A stretch of 17,458 nt of DNA from Oscillospiraceae bacterium (GCA_031261245.1 JAISKU010000032.1:1-17458); one strand, 5' to 3'. Shown: positions 6,312-13,070, counted from the stretch's first letter. Notes: generated from the sequence alone by a model not told the origin. Numbers and translations are program-made.

Positions 6312-7811
6312 TCAGTCCAGCATGGCGAGCGCGAGGACGTTCTCCTCGGTCGCCTCTTGGCGCATGACCTCGCCCGTGATGTGTCCGTTGTGCATGACAA
6401 TTATCCTGTCGGAGACGTTGATGACCTCGGTCAGCTCCGACGAGATGAATATCACCGCGAACCCCGCCTTCGCGAAGTCGCACACCATCTGATATATCTC
6501 CGCCTTCGTCGCGACGTCTATGCCCTTCGTCGGCTCGTCGAGAATAAGCAGCTTTGTGGACACCTTTTCGTTCGTCCACCGCCCGAGAATCACCTTCTGC
6601 TGGTTCCCGCCCGACAGCTCGCGCGCTATCTTGTTTATGCTCGGCGTGCGTATCGTGAACTGGTCGATGACCTCCTGCGTAAGCCTGTTCTCGGCGTCGC
6701 GGTCGAGGAACATGTTGAAAAGTCCCTTTTTCAGCTTCGAGAGCACGGGCATGGTGACGTTCTCACGCACGGAGCGGCTGAGGATAAGCCCCTGCTCCTT
6801 CCTGTCCTCGGGGCAGAGCGCGATTCCCGCCCGTATCGCGTCGCGCGGCTCCGTGAACCTCACCTGTTTCCCCTCAAAAATTATCTCGCCCGCCTCTATC
6901 GCGTCCGCGCCGAATATCGCGCGCACGACCTCGGTGCGCCCCGCGCCCACGAGCCCCGCGAGGCCGAGCACCTCGCCGCGCCTGAGCGAAAAACTCACGT
7001 CGTCAAGCGCGTCGGTACACAGCCCGCGCACCTCCAGAAGCACGTCGCCGTACTCCTCGTTCCGGCTCAGGTTGCTGTACGTGTCGCCGATGTCGCGCCC
7101 CACCATCGCCTGAATCAGCGCGCGCTCGTCCGTGTCCTGCGTGCGCATCGCCTTTACGAATTTGCCGTCCTTTAGCACCACCACGTCGTCGGTTATCTTG
7201 AAAATCTCCGCCATGCGGTGTGAGACGTAGATGATTATCTTCCCCTCCGCCTTCAGATCCCCTATCAGGCGGAAAAGTATGTCCGTCTCCGTATCCGTAA
7301 GCGGCGCCGTCGGCTCGTCGAACGCGATAATGCGCGAGTTGCGCGTGTACGCCTTCATTATCTCCACCATCTGCTGGTACGCGACGGAAAGCCGCCCCAC
7401 GGGCTCGTCCGGGTCGATCGGCAGTCCGAATTTTCCTATGACGGCCTTCGCCTCGGCGCGCAGCCTGTTCTTGTCGATTCCGAGCGCCGTCTTGGGCAGC
7501 GCGCCCGGAAAAATGTTCTCCATCACCGACAGCAGCGGGACGAGCTGCCGCTCCTGATATATTACGCTCACCCCGGCGAGAATCGCGTCCCTCGGCGTCG
7601 GAAAGCTCATCTCCTCGCCGCTGATTACAATTCCGCCCGCGTCGGGCCGTATATCGCCGCTGAGTATCTTCAGCAGCGTCGATTTCCCCGCGCCGTTCTC
7701 GCCGAGCAGCGCGAGCACGCGCCCCGCCTCCGCGCGGAACGAGATATCACTCAGCGCCTGAACTCCCGGGTACGCCTTCGATATGCCCTGAAACTCCAAA
7801 TATTCACTCAT
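6312..7811 (-). CDS. Sugar-type ABC transporter ATPase with two nucleotide-binding domains
   Basis: A 499-residue fused ATPase of the RbsA/MglA class that powers import through the paired permeases. Domain 1 has Walker A GENGAGKS (37-44), a degenerate signature LSVAYQQ (141-147) and Walker B IIAFDEP (161-167). Domain 2 has the altered Walker A GLVGAGRTE (286-294) typical of this class, which lacks the Lys, a canonical LSGGNQQ signature (399-405) and Walker B LLILDEP (421-427). Length is typical (about 500). The ATG at 7811 overlaps the TGA of permease 1 by one base (TGATG), so translation is coupled; the longer open frame upstream lies within the permease gene. It acts at the cytoplasmic face of the membrane. 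Confidence 0.95.
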   Translation of the reverse strand: MSEYLEFQGISKAYPGVQALSDISFRAEAGRVLALLGENGAGKSTLLKILSGDIRPDAGGIVISGEEMSFPTPRDAILAGVSVIYQERQLVPLLSVMENIFPGALPKTALGIDKNRLRAEAKAVIGKFGLPIDPDEPVGRLSVAYQQMVEIMKAYTRNSRIIAFDEPTAPLTDTETDILFRLIGDLKAEGKIIIYVSHRMAEIFKITDDVVVLKDGKFVKAMRTQDTDERALIQAMVGRDIGDTYSNLSRNEEYGDVLLEVRGLCTDALDDVSFSLRRGEVLGLAGLVGAGRTEVVRAIFGADAIEAGEIIFEGKQVRFTEPRDAIRAGIALCPEDRKEQGLILSRSVRENVTMPVLSKLKKGLFNMFLDRDAENRLTQEVIDQFTIRTPSINKIARELSGGNQQKVILGRWTNEKVSTKLLILDEPTKGIDVATKAEIYQMVCDFAKAGFAVIFISSELTEVINVSDRIIVMHNGHITGEVMRQEATEENVLALAMLD

Positions 7812-8815
7812 CACTTTGCCTCCCCCGGTGCGGCGGCGCGCGCGGTCGTCTTGACCTTCAGCGCCCTCTGCGCCGCGCGCTCGTTCAGATAGTCGAACAT
7901 CAGCGCGATGATAAGCAGCAGCCCGGACGCTATCGTCGTCCAGTAGGACTCGAGCGCGAGCATGTTCAGCCCCGAGCTGAAGAAATTCAGCAGCAGAATC
8001 CCTATCAGGCACCCGCTCATATCCCCGCCGCCGCCGTAAAACGCGATTCCGCCGAGTATCGCCGCCGTGATCGCGTCCATCTGAGAGTCGGACATCGACA
8101 GCGGCGACGCCGACTGCATCCGCGACGCGAGCACTATCCCCGCGAGCGTGGAGACGACCGCGTTGTTTATGTACAGCACGGTGAGAATCCTGTCCGGATT
8201 GAGCCCCGAGAGCCTCGCGGCGTATACGTTTCCGCCCACAATATACATGTTCCGCCCGAACTGCGTCCTTTTAAGCACGTACTCATAGACGATTATGAGC
8301 ACAATCATAATCACAAACGGTATCGGAAGTATGCCGAACAAATTCCGGCTCCCCCACGCGAACGTGGGATTCGGAATCGGGATATTCTGCGCGTTCGTAA
8401 CGCCGAGGTTGATCCCCTGCAAGACGCTTGAAATCGCAATAGTCGAGATAAACGGCATAAGGCCGATTTTGAGAGCTAAAAACGCGTTAAGTGCGCCGAT
8501 AACGCCGCCGACCGCGAGCGTGGCCGCCACCGCCCACCCCCACGGAATTCCGCTTTTAATAAGCAGCCCGCAAACAACCCCGCCGAAAAGGCACTCGCTG
8601 CTGGAGGCGAGGTCGATTCCGCCGGAGATAAACAGGCACGCGATGCCGAGCGCCATTATGCCGGTAATGCTCATTCTCTGCATTGTCCCGCGAATGGAGT
8701 CCATGCTCAGATAATTCGGGTTGACAAAGTAAAATGCCGCAATTACGACAACCGTTATCAGAAGCAGAAGCGCCTTCTTGGACTTCAGTACGCGTTTTAC
8801 CGCCTGCACGTTCAT
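7811..8815 (-). CDS. Sugar-type ABC transporter permease 1 (RbsC/BPD_transp_2 family)
   Basis: A 334-residue membrane permease related to, but distinct from, permease 2 of the same unit. Landmarks are FISGGIDLASS (62-72), FGRNMYIVGGN (186-196) and AAILGGIAFYGGGGDMSG (251-268). Hydrophobic stretches near 15-31, 45-64, 92-115, 160-180, 210-230 and 268-310 fit the family's multi-helix fold. The start at 8815 was chosen because GGGAGAGG lies about 8-15 bases upstream; an earlier ATG at 8848 sits against the intercistronic hairpin without a ribosome binding site. The C-terminal tail is rich in Ala, Lys and Arg and cytosolic. It is preceded by a strong stem-loop and the binding protein gene. Confidence 0.93.
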   Translation of the reverse strand: MNVQAVKRVLKSKKALLLLITVVVIAAFYFVNPNYLSMDSIRGTMQRMSITGIMALGIACLFISGGIDLASSSECLFGGVVCGLLIKSGIPWGWAVAATLAVGGVIGALNAFLALKIGLMPFISTIAISSVLQGINLGVTNAQNIPIPNPTFAWGSRNLFGILPIPFVIMIVLIIVYEYVLKRTQFGRNMYIVGGNVYAARLSGLNPDRILTVLYINNAVVSTLAGIVLASRMQSASPLSMSDSQMDAITAAILGGIAFYGGGGDMSGCLIGILLLNFFSSGLNMLALESYWTTIASGLLLIIALMFDYLNERAAQRALKVKTTARAAAPGEAK

Positions 8816-8857
8816 AATCGTTTCCTCTCCCCGCTTTGCGAATAACATGTCCGCAGA

Positions 8858-8889
8858 CCCGCCGGACAGCCCTGCGACTGCCCGGCGGG
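8858..8889 (-). other. Strong intercistronic stem-loop between binding protein and permease genes
   Basis: On the minus strand CCCGCCGGGCAG (8889-8878) pairs with CTGTCCGGCGGG (8869-8858) over 12 positions with one G-U wobble, around an 8-base loop. No T run follows, so it is not a standard terminator. Hairpins at this place in ABC operons commonly protect the upstream binding protein mRNA from 3' exonucleases or cause partial termination, giving more binding protein than membrane subunits. Confidence 0.75.
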
Positions 8890-8911
8890 AGCGGTTTTAT
8901 TGCCTGAAGTC

Positions 8912-10120
8912 TTACGGCTGGACGCCGAAGCTCTTCATGATGTTGCCGATGTACTCCACATAGTTGTCGCGCGTCATCATCTCGGGCTTGAGGACGAAGC
9001 GCGCCGCGAAGTCGCCGGGGAGGAACTGGTCCGCCCAGAGCGTCTCGTTCGTCGCGCGGCCGTCAATCAGCGCGAGCAGGCCGAACGTCGCGGTCGCCGC
9101 ATACAGGAACGGGGGCGCGGCATAGTTTGCCTTCCACGGCCCGTCATAGCCGCTGTCCCACTCCGCCGTGAGAAGCGCGGAGCCGGAGGAGACTATCAGA
9201 ACGCTGTCCTCTTTCTTGAGGGCCTGCACCGCGCGGCTTCCGCCGAGGGCGGGGTCCTCCGCCGTGCCGGAGATGAACCAGTACTTGACCTCGGGGTGGG
9301 CCGAGAGAATGCTGTTGGCGACGTTGTAGCCTGCCTCGACGCTCCAGCCCTCGGAGGCGATGTCACCGTAGTAGTACGCGTTGCCGGGGAACAGCTCCTT
9401 GAAGCGGCCCTCCGCCGCGACCGCGCGGGCGTTGAGGTCCATGTTCGCGGAGAAGTCGAGCACGAGAAGCGCGATCTCCTCGGGCTTCGCGTCCGGCCAG
9501 TACGTCTTGTAGGTGTCCGCGAGGTACTGTACCTGCGTCTGGCCGTTGACCTTCTGATCCATTATGACGCCGGGGATGATCTCGTGGCCGTCCGCGTCCA
9601 TCGCGTTGTTGAACACGACGATCGTCGGGATGTCATACTCCTCGATGATCTCGCCCACGCGCGCCGCGAGCTCCTGCGTGATGTCCACGATCAGGCCGTC
9701 CGGCTCCTTGAGCAGTATCGTCTGAATGTTGTTGACATACGCGTCGGGGTCGCTGTTCGCCGTGAGGTACTCCACCGAGAAGTTGTACACGTCGCCGAGC
9801 TTCTGAAGCGACTCATACGTCTGGTTCGCGCCGTTCGACGGCTGATAGTTGTAGTACACAATGTTGTACTTCTCGCGCGCCTGATGGTCAACCTTGTCCG
9901 TCACGTAGCCGATCGTGCCCGTGTCCGCTGGCGGCGCCGGCGGAGCCTCTGTGGCGGGCGCGTCGGGCGTTGCGGGTGCCGGAGGCGGGGCGTCCGGAGT
10001 CGCTGTTGCGGGCGCTGCGGGCGTCGGCGTCGGCGCCGCGGGCTCATCCTTTTTCGCACAGGCCGCGCCGAGCGCGAGCAGCATGGCGATCGCAAGAATC
10101 AGGGATATTGTTTTCTTCAT
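8912..10120 (-). CDS. Sugar-type ABC transporter substrate-binding lipoprotein (Peripla_BP_4-like)
   Basis: A 402-residue extracytoplasmic receptor that should deliver ligand to the two permeases downstream. The lipoprotein signal ends in lipobox GAAC with Cys21. It is followed by a tether of about 45 residues made almost only of Pro, Ala, Thr and Asp (about 26-66, with ATPDAP repeated), then the binding domain with two Rossmann-like lobes (for example GLIVDITQELAARVGEII and IPTIVVFNNAMDADG). The overall pattern fits the RbsB-like family rather than amino acid or peptide receptors, but the ligand cannot be deduced. Start at 10120 with GGAG (10130-10127) at a good distance. It follows the aconitase X small subunit by 120 bases, so the transporter probably feeds that enzyme. 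Confidence 0.92.
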   Translation of the reverse strand: MKKTISLILAIAMLLALGAACAKKDEPAAPTPTPAAPATATPDAPPPAPATPDAPATEAPPAPPADTGTIGYVTDKVDHQAREKYNIVYYNYQPSNGANQTYESLQKLGDVYNFSVEYLTANSDPDAYVNNIQTILLKEPDGLIVDITQELAARVGEIIEEYDIPTIVVFNNAMDADGHEIIPGVIMDQKVNGQTQVQYLADTYKTYWPDAKPEEIALLVLDFSANMDLNARAVAAEGRFKELFPGNAYYYGDIASEGWSVEAGYNVANSILSAHPEVKYWFISGTAEDPALGGSRAVQALKKEDSVLIVSSGSALLTAEWDSGYDGPWKANYAAPPFLYAATATFGLLALIDGRATNETLWADQFLPGDFAARFVLKPEMMTRDNYVEYIGNIMKSFGVQP

Positions 10121-10152
10121 TTTTTTCTCCTTTTATTACGGTGTCCGAATTC

Positions 10153-10222
10153 CCGGCACAAAAAAGCCAGTGTCCGGGGCGCGACCTGCCGGTGAAAGCC
10201 GCACCCTTAGGCTTACGCCTAA
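10153..10222 (-). other. Two hairpins in the leader between aconitase X and the binding protein gene
   Basis: The 120-base gap 10121-10240 holds two possible RNA stems read on the minus strand. TTAGGC-GTAA-GCCTAA (10222-10207) has a GNRA-type tetraloop. CCCGGACAC and GTGCCGGG (10178-10170 and 10159-10152) pair with one bulge around a loop containing six T. Neither is a classical terminator, since no T run follows a stem. No convincing promoter is visible here, so I treat the binding protein gene as cotranscribed with aconitase X; the stems may tune mRNA stability. Confidence 0.4.
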
Positions 10223-10240
10223 CGATTTCGACGCGCGCTG

Positions 10241-10639
10241 CTACTTCTTCGTCACCTCGATGTACCCCTCGTCCGCGTTGACGAACACTATATCTCCCGT
10301 CTCGATGTACGGCACGGGGTCAACCTCAAAATCCGTGACGCTCGGCACGTGCGCCTGAAGCATACAGCCCACGGTCAGCGGGCTCGACTTCGTGTGCACG
10401 AACGCCGCCGGCTTCTTCCCGAACCCGTACATCAGAAAGCCGCCGGAGCCTCGCGGCGAGTAGAACACAAGCACCTTGTCCGTGTACGGAACGCGGTACA
10501 GCGGGTGATTCCGCTCCGTCGTATAGCCGCGCTCGGGCTTCACGTTCGTGAACCCCTGCAAATACTTCGGCGCGACGACGGCCTCCGCCGTGACCTTCCC
10601 CGGATACTCGCACCGCCCGTAAAATCTCTTCGTCTCCAT
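10241..10639 (-). CDS. Aconitase X small (swivel) subunit, DUF126
   Basis: A 132-residue swivelling-domain subunit of the aconitase X (AcnX) dehydratase. Known AcnX enzymes dehydrate cis-3-hydroxy-L-proline in bacteria or phosphomevalonate in archaea; which applies here is unknown. Family signatures are NHP (44-46), the glycine/serine loop SPRGSGG (61-67) that corresponds to the family's substrate-binding GSS-type loop, the Lys-Pro-Ala-Ala segment (76-79), and SPLTVGCMLQAHVPSV (86-101). The start at 10639 lies two bases after the TGA of the large subunit frame, with GGTGA immediately upstream, so translation depends on ribosomes finishing the large subunit. The stop is TAG, followed by CAG, the same context as the internal TAG in the large subunit. 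Confidence 0.88.
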   Translation of the reverse strand: METKRFYGRCEYPGKVTAEAVVAPKYLQGFTNVKPERGYTTERNHPLYRVPYTDKVLVFYSPRGSGGFLMYGFGKKPAAFVHTKSSPLTVGCMLQAHVPSVTDFEVDPVPYIETGDIVFVNADEGYIEVTKK

Positions 10640-10641
10640 AT

Positions 10642-11163
10642 TCACCGCCACTCCCCGCGCCACACGCCCGTAAGCGCCGCGTCAACGCAGTCGTCAGAAG
10701 AGCCGTAGCACACCTCAAGCGGGTCGTCAACGTAACAGCCCGTTATGTAATACGCCTGCTTCGCCGTGTCCACCGCTATGCTGCGCACGCCGTCCGGCAC
10801 AGCGCCGAGCGCCGCGAGGCACGCGCCCGAAAACACCTTCACGCCCGCCTTTTCAAGTATCTCCACGTAGCCGAGCTTCTTCGCCTGCGTGTAAATCCAC
10901 GGCGCGGTCATCACCCAGAGCGGAACCTTGCACTTTTTCCCGTCGAGCTTCTGCGACAGCTTCAGAATATCCACCATATTCAAATGCGGGCACCCGAGAT
11001 ACACCATGTCCACCCTGTCCGTCTTGTGGTAATTCAGCGTGTCATAGCTCCGCCGCAGCGCCGCGTCGTCGAGCTTCACGTGCTTTTTCACCTCGCGTCC
11101 GCCCGTCGCGAACTCGAGCGTCGGGGCCTCCGGCGTAATCCCCGGCAGATGGTACATGCGCAC
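10642..11163 (-). CDS. Aconitase X large subunit, C-terminal part after the internal TAG
   Basis: This segment continues the same reading frame as the N-terminal part, beyond the TAG at 11202-11200, and is plainly the rest of the same protein (codons 255-439). It carries GITPEAPT (about 274-281) and VYLGCPH, the conserved AcnX loop close to the metal or Fe-S site, plus SGACLA and a final domain with several cysteines. There is a GTG at 11163 and an ATG at 11157, but no convincing ribosome binding site before them, so independent translation is doubtful. No further stop or frameshift is present up to the TGA at 10644-10642, two bases before the small subunit. Together with 11200-11961 it would encode a normal-sized subunit. 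See the note on the TAG. Confidence 0.85.
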   Translation of the reverse strand: MRMYHLPGITPEAPTLEFATGGREVKKHVKLDDAALRRSYDTLNYHKTDRVDMVYLGCPHLNMVDILKLSQKLDGKKCKVPLWVMTAPWIYTQAKKLGYVEILEKAGVKVFSGACLAALGAVPDGVRSIAVDTAKQAYYITGCYVDDPLEVCYGSSDDCVDAALTGVWRGEWR

Positions 11164-11199
11164 CGCGCCGCCCGTGCTGACTGCGGAGTTGAACTTCTG

Positions 11200-11202
11200 C
11201 TA
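11200..11202 (-). other. In-frame TAG at codon 254 of the aconitase X large subunit
   Basis: Reading from the ATG at 11961, codon 254 is TAG within the context CAG-TAG-CAG-AAG. The frame before and after is the same and both sides match aconitase X: RPTTTQ before, and QKFNSAVSTGGAV then GITPEAPT after. A single C-to-T change from CAG (Gln) would explain it. At least four other genes here end in TAG (msrAB, AcnX small subunit, lysR, FAD protein), so TAG is a normal stop in this organism. Confidence 0.9.
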
Positions 11203-11961
11203 CTGCGTCGTCGTCGGCCGCGAGGTGTTCAGAACAATCGGAACCTCAATGTCGCTCACCTCGCCGACGGTGAAGCCGAGTATATCCCACTCCAGATCCG
11301 TCGTTATCCTGCGCTCCGGCTCCGCGATAAGCGTCCCCCACCTGTTTTCCGTTATGTGCATGTCATAGTACGGCGCTTTGCCGAGCAGACAGGTCGCGAG
11401 CGTCCCGTCAAAATTCGTCCGCGCGCCGAGCGTCGCGTTGCAGTACGGCATCTGAGAGCTCTCAAACCAGGAGCAATGCTGTCCCACGCTCGGCAGGTAC
11501 GACATCACGAGGTAATTCGCGCACGAGTGCGTCGTGATAAGCCCCATCCTGCGCAGGGTCACAAAAAGCTCCTCCTGCATCCCCTCCGCGTGTACCGCGG
11601 GGTCGTCCTGACGCAGTGCGGAATCCTGATTCGCGCACAGGTTGCACGCCTCCCACCCGTCAATCGGCGGGTTGTGACCGGCCGGCGCGAACGGCGCCTT
11701 GTCCGCGAACGTCGGAATCTTGAACCGTCCTCCCGCCGCCGCGAACTCCACTATCTCCTCGACCGTAATCTTGTAGTAGTTGCTGATATTCAACCCCGGC
11801 GTGTGCATATCGCCCGTGCCGTCGAGGTCCACGAGGCGCGTCGCCCCCGCTATGCGGCACATCTCGACGACGTACTCCATGCACTTTTGAAGCACCGGCC
11901 CGTCGCCGCCGTCAAGCAGCCTCTTCTCCTCCTCCGTGAGGTATGGCATGTCAAATGGCAT
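11200..11961 (-). CDS. Aconitase X large (catalytic) subunit, N-terminal part ending at an in-frame TAG
   Basis: The first 253 residues of the AcnX large subunit (DUF521), a cytosolic hydro-lyase that uses an iron-sulfur or metal centre to dehydrate a hydroxy acid. Recognisable are the N-terminal YLTEEEKRLLDG, LVDLDGTGDMHTPGLNIS (43-60), the Cys-containing CNLCANQDS (106-114), HAEGMQEEL (124-132), THSCANYL (144-151), GEHCSW-like GQHCSW (160-165) and GARTNFDG (179-186). ATG at 11961 was chosen because GGAGG lies six bases upstream; a nearby ATG at 11949 would be too far. It is divergent from lysR and the first gene of the transport unit. By itself the fragment lacks the C-terminal half and should be inactive. 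The complete frame runs 10642-11961. Confidence 0.9.
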   Translation of the reverse strand: MPFDMPYLTEEEKRLLDGGDGPVLQKCMEYVVEMCRIAGATRLVDLDGTGDMHTPGLNISNYYKITVEEIVEFAAAGGRFKIPTFADKAPFAPAGHNPPIDGWEACNLCANQDSALRQDDPAVHAEGMQEELFVTLRRMGLITTHSCANYLVMSYLPSVGQHCSWFESSQMPYCNATLGARTNFDGTLATCLLGKAPYYDMHITENRWGTLIAEPERRITTDLEWDILGFTVGEVSDIEVPIVLNTSRPTTTQ

Positions 11962-12019
11962 AATTCCTCCGCCCGCGATTGTGTGATTACTTAAAAAAGT
12001 CGCAGTATTTGATAGGCGC

Positions 12020-12049
12020 ATTATAACATATGACGAAAGTCTTGTACAA
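12020..12049 (-). promoter_or_regulatory. Promoter of the aconitase X/ABC unit
   Basis: On the minus strand a perfect -10 TATAAT (12025-12020) with TG one base before it (extended -10) follows a -35 TTGTAC (12049-12044) at 18 bases. The -35 is one half of the palindrome TTGTACAA (12042-12049), whose other half is the -35 of lysR. The leader to the ATG at 11961 would be about 50 bases. Confidence 0.65.
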
Positions 12050-12070
12050 TAACAAAAAACATGTTATTAT
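12042..12070 (+). promoter_or_regulatory. Promoter of the lysR gene
   Basis: TTGTAC (12042-12047) and TATTAT (12065-12070, five of six consensus) are 17 bases apart, with TG one base before the -10. The -10 lies inside the inverted repeat 12062-12088, so a protein bound there would block this promoter, as expected for LysR-type autorepression. Confidence 0.55.
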
Positions 12071-12088
12071 ACCGTTTAGGTAATAACA
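12048..12088. repeat. Three AATAACA heptamers forming probable LysR operator
   Basis: AATAACA occurs at 12048-12054 and 12082-12088 and inverted (TGTTATT) at 12062-12068. The last two extend to the perfect 8-base inverted repeat TGTTATTA-N11-TAATAACA (12062-12088). The first two make a 7-base inverted repeat with a 7-base spacer. LysR-type proteins bind tetramerically to two such dyads between divergent promoters, which is exactly where this lies. The binding protein identity is inferred from the adjacent gene. Confidence 0.65.
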
Positions 12089-12105
12089 AACACGGAGGCG
12101 TCATT

Positions 12106-13017
12106 ATGGACAACATCACCTTTCAGCAGATTGAGGCGTTTTTGACCATCGCGCGCTATAACAACCTCTCAAAGGCGGCGGCGAACATGTTCGTCTCCCA
12201 GCCCGCGATATCGCGCACGCTCAACAGACTGGAGGCGAGCGTCGGCCTCACGCTCTTCTCGCGCACAAACAAGGGCGTCGCGCTCACGCCGGAGGGCGAA
12301 TACCTCTTCTCCGCGCTCGAGTCCGCGTACAACAACGTCGAGGCGGCCGTCAAGGTCGCGCACGGCCTGGCATCCTCGCCGCAGAAGTCCCTGCGCCTCG
12401 TGCTGCCCATCTCCTACGACGCCGTGGACGACTACGATTCGTTCAAGCTCGTCGTCCGCCGTTACAGGGAGGCGCACCCCGACGTGCTCGTGACGGAGGT
12501 GCTCTGCGACTTTGCGGAGCTGCGCCAGCAGCTCGAATTCGGCGACGCCGACCTCATTATAAGCCAGAGCTTCGCGATCCTCGGCATCCCGAACATCTCC
12601 CACCTCGACCTCGGCCCCTACACCATGCACATCGCCATCTCCGAGGAGCATCCGCTCGCGCAGGGCGACGTCATCACGCCTGACATGCTGCGCGGTGAGG
12701 TGCTGTATATCGTCCCGCAGACCGGCACGAGCTTCGACAAGGAGAACGCCGTGCTGCTCTACCGCCAGATGGGCTTCACGCCGAAAAGCATCGAGTTTGT
12801 CCCGAACTTCCTGACGCTCGTACACACAATCCGCCTCAAAACCGGGTACTCCATCTGCGGCAAGTTCTCAAGCCTCGGACTTAGCGGCATAAAATACTAC
12901 CCCGTCGCGCAGGCGCGTGACGTGGCGAACATCATCGTCGCGTGGCGCAACAGGCGCATGAGCCGCGAAACGCGCGATTTCGTGGACATGCTGCGCTCGT
13001 CGAACGAGCAGGGATAG
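12106..13017 (+). CDS. LysR-type transcriptional regulator
   Basis: A 303-residue LysR-type regulator, divergent from the aconitase X/ABC unit that it probably controls. The N-terminal winged helix-turn-helix (about 3-62) is clear: ITFQQIEAFLTIARYNN, then LSKAAANMFVSQPAISRTLN and RLEASVGLTLFSRTNKG. The rest (about 88-295) is the effector-binding domain of two lobes. The start at 12106 follows GGAGG (12094-12098) seven bases upstream; the open frame from 12061 starts inside the operator and has no such site. It stops with TAG and is followed by a terminator. LysR proteins usually sense the substrate or an intermediate of the divergent pathway and repress their own gene. Confidence 0.95.
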   Translation: MDNITFQQIEAFLTIARYNNLSKAAANMFVSQPAISRTLNRLEASVGLTLFSRTNKGVALTPEGEYLFSALESAYNNVEAAVKVAHGLASSPQKSLRLVLPISYDAVDDYDSFKLVVRRYREAHPDVLVTEVLCDFAELRQQLEFGDADLIISQSFAILGIPNISHLDLGPYTMHIAISEEHPLAQGDVITPDMLRGEVLYIVPQTGTSFDKENAVLLYRQMGFTPKSIEFVPNFLTLVHTIRLKTGYSICGKFSSLGLSGIKYYPVAQARDVANIIVAWRNRRMSRETRDFVDMLRSSNEQG

Positions 13018-13023
13018 CAAAAC

Positions 13024-13066
13024 GCAAAAAGTATCCGCAGACTTTCGTCTGCGGATACTCTTTTGC
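13024..13066. terminator. Bidirectional rho-independent terminator
   Basis: AGTATCCGCAGAC (13030-13042) pairs perfectly with GTCTGCGGATACT (13047-13059) around a TTTC loop, and GCAAAA/TTTTGC (13024-13029, 13061-13066) extends the stem. T runs follow in both directions. It ends lysR on the plus strand and the SBP-FAD-AKR unit on the minus strand, whose last stop is at 13073-13071. Confidence 0.92.
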
Positions 13067-13070
13067 TTTT

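Noticed and set aside
10152..10178. Hairpin with six T in its loop as a terminator before the receptor gene
   Set aside because: The T run is in the loop and not after the stem, and no new promoter is visible downstream.
8900..10195. Long plus-strand open frame opposite the receptor gene, and similar ones opposite FAD, ATPase and SBP genes
   Set aside because: These Arg/Val/Leu-rich products are antisense shadows produced by strong GC bias; they have no ribosome binding sites and match no family.
11156..11202. Frameshift as the cause of the split aconitase X gene
   Set aside because: The two parts are in the same frame (starts 11961 and 11163 differ by a multiple of three); only a TAG separates them.
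11200..11202. Pyrrolysine codon as the preferred explanation
   Set aside because: TAG ends at least four other genes in the window, no Pyl machinery is visible here, and aconitase X is not a known Pyl enzyme. Kept only as a testable alternative.
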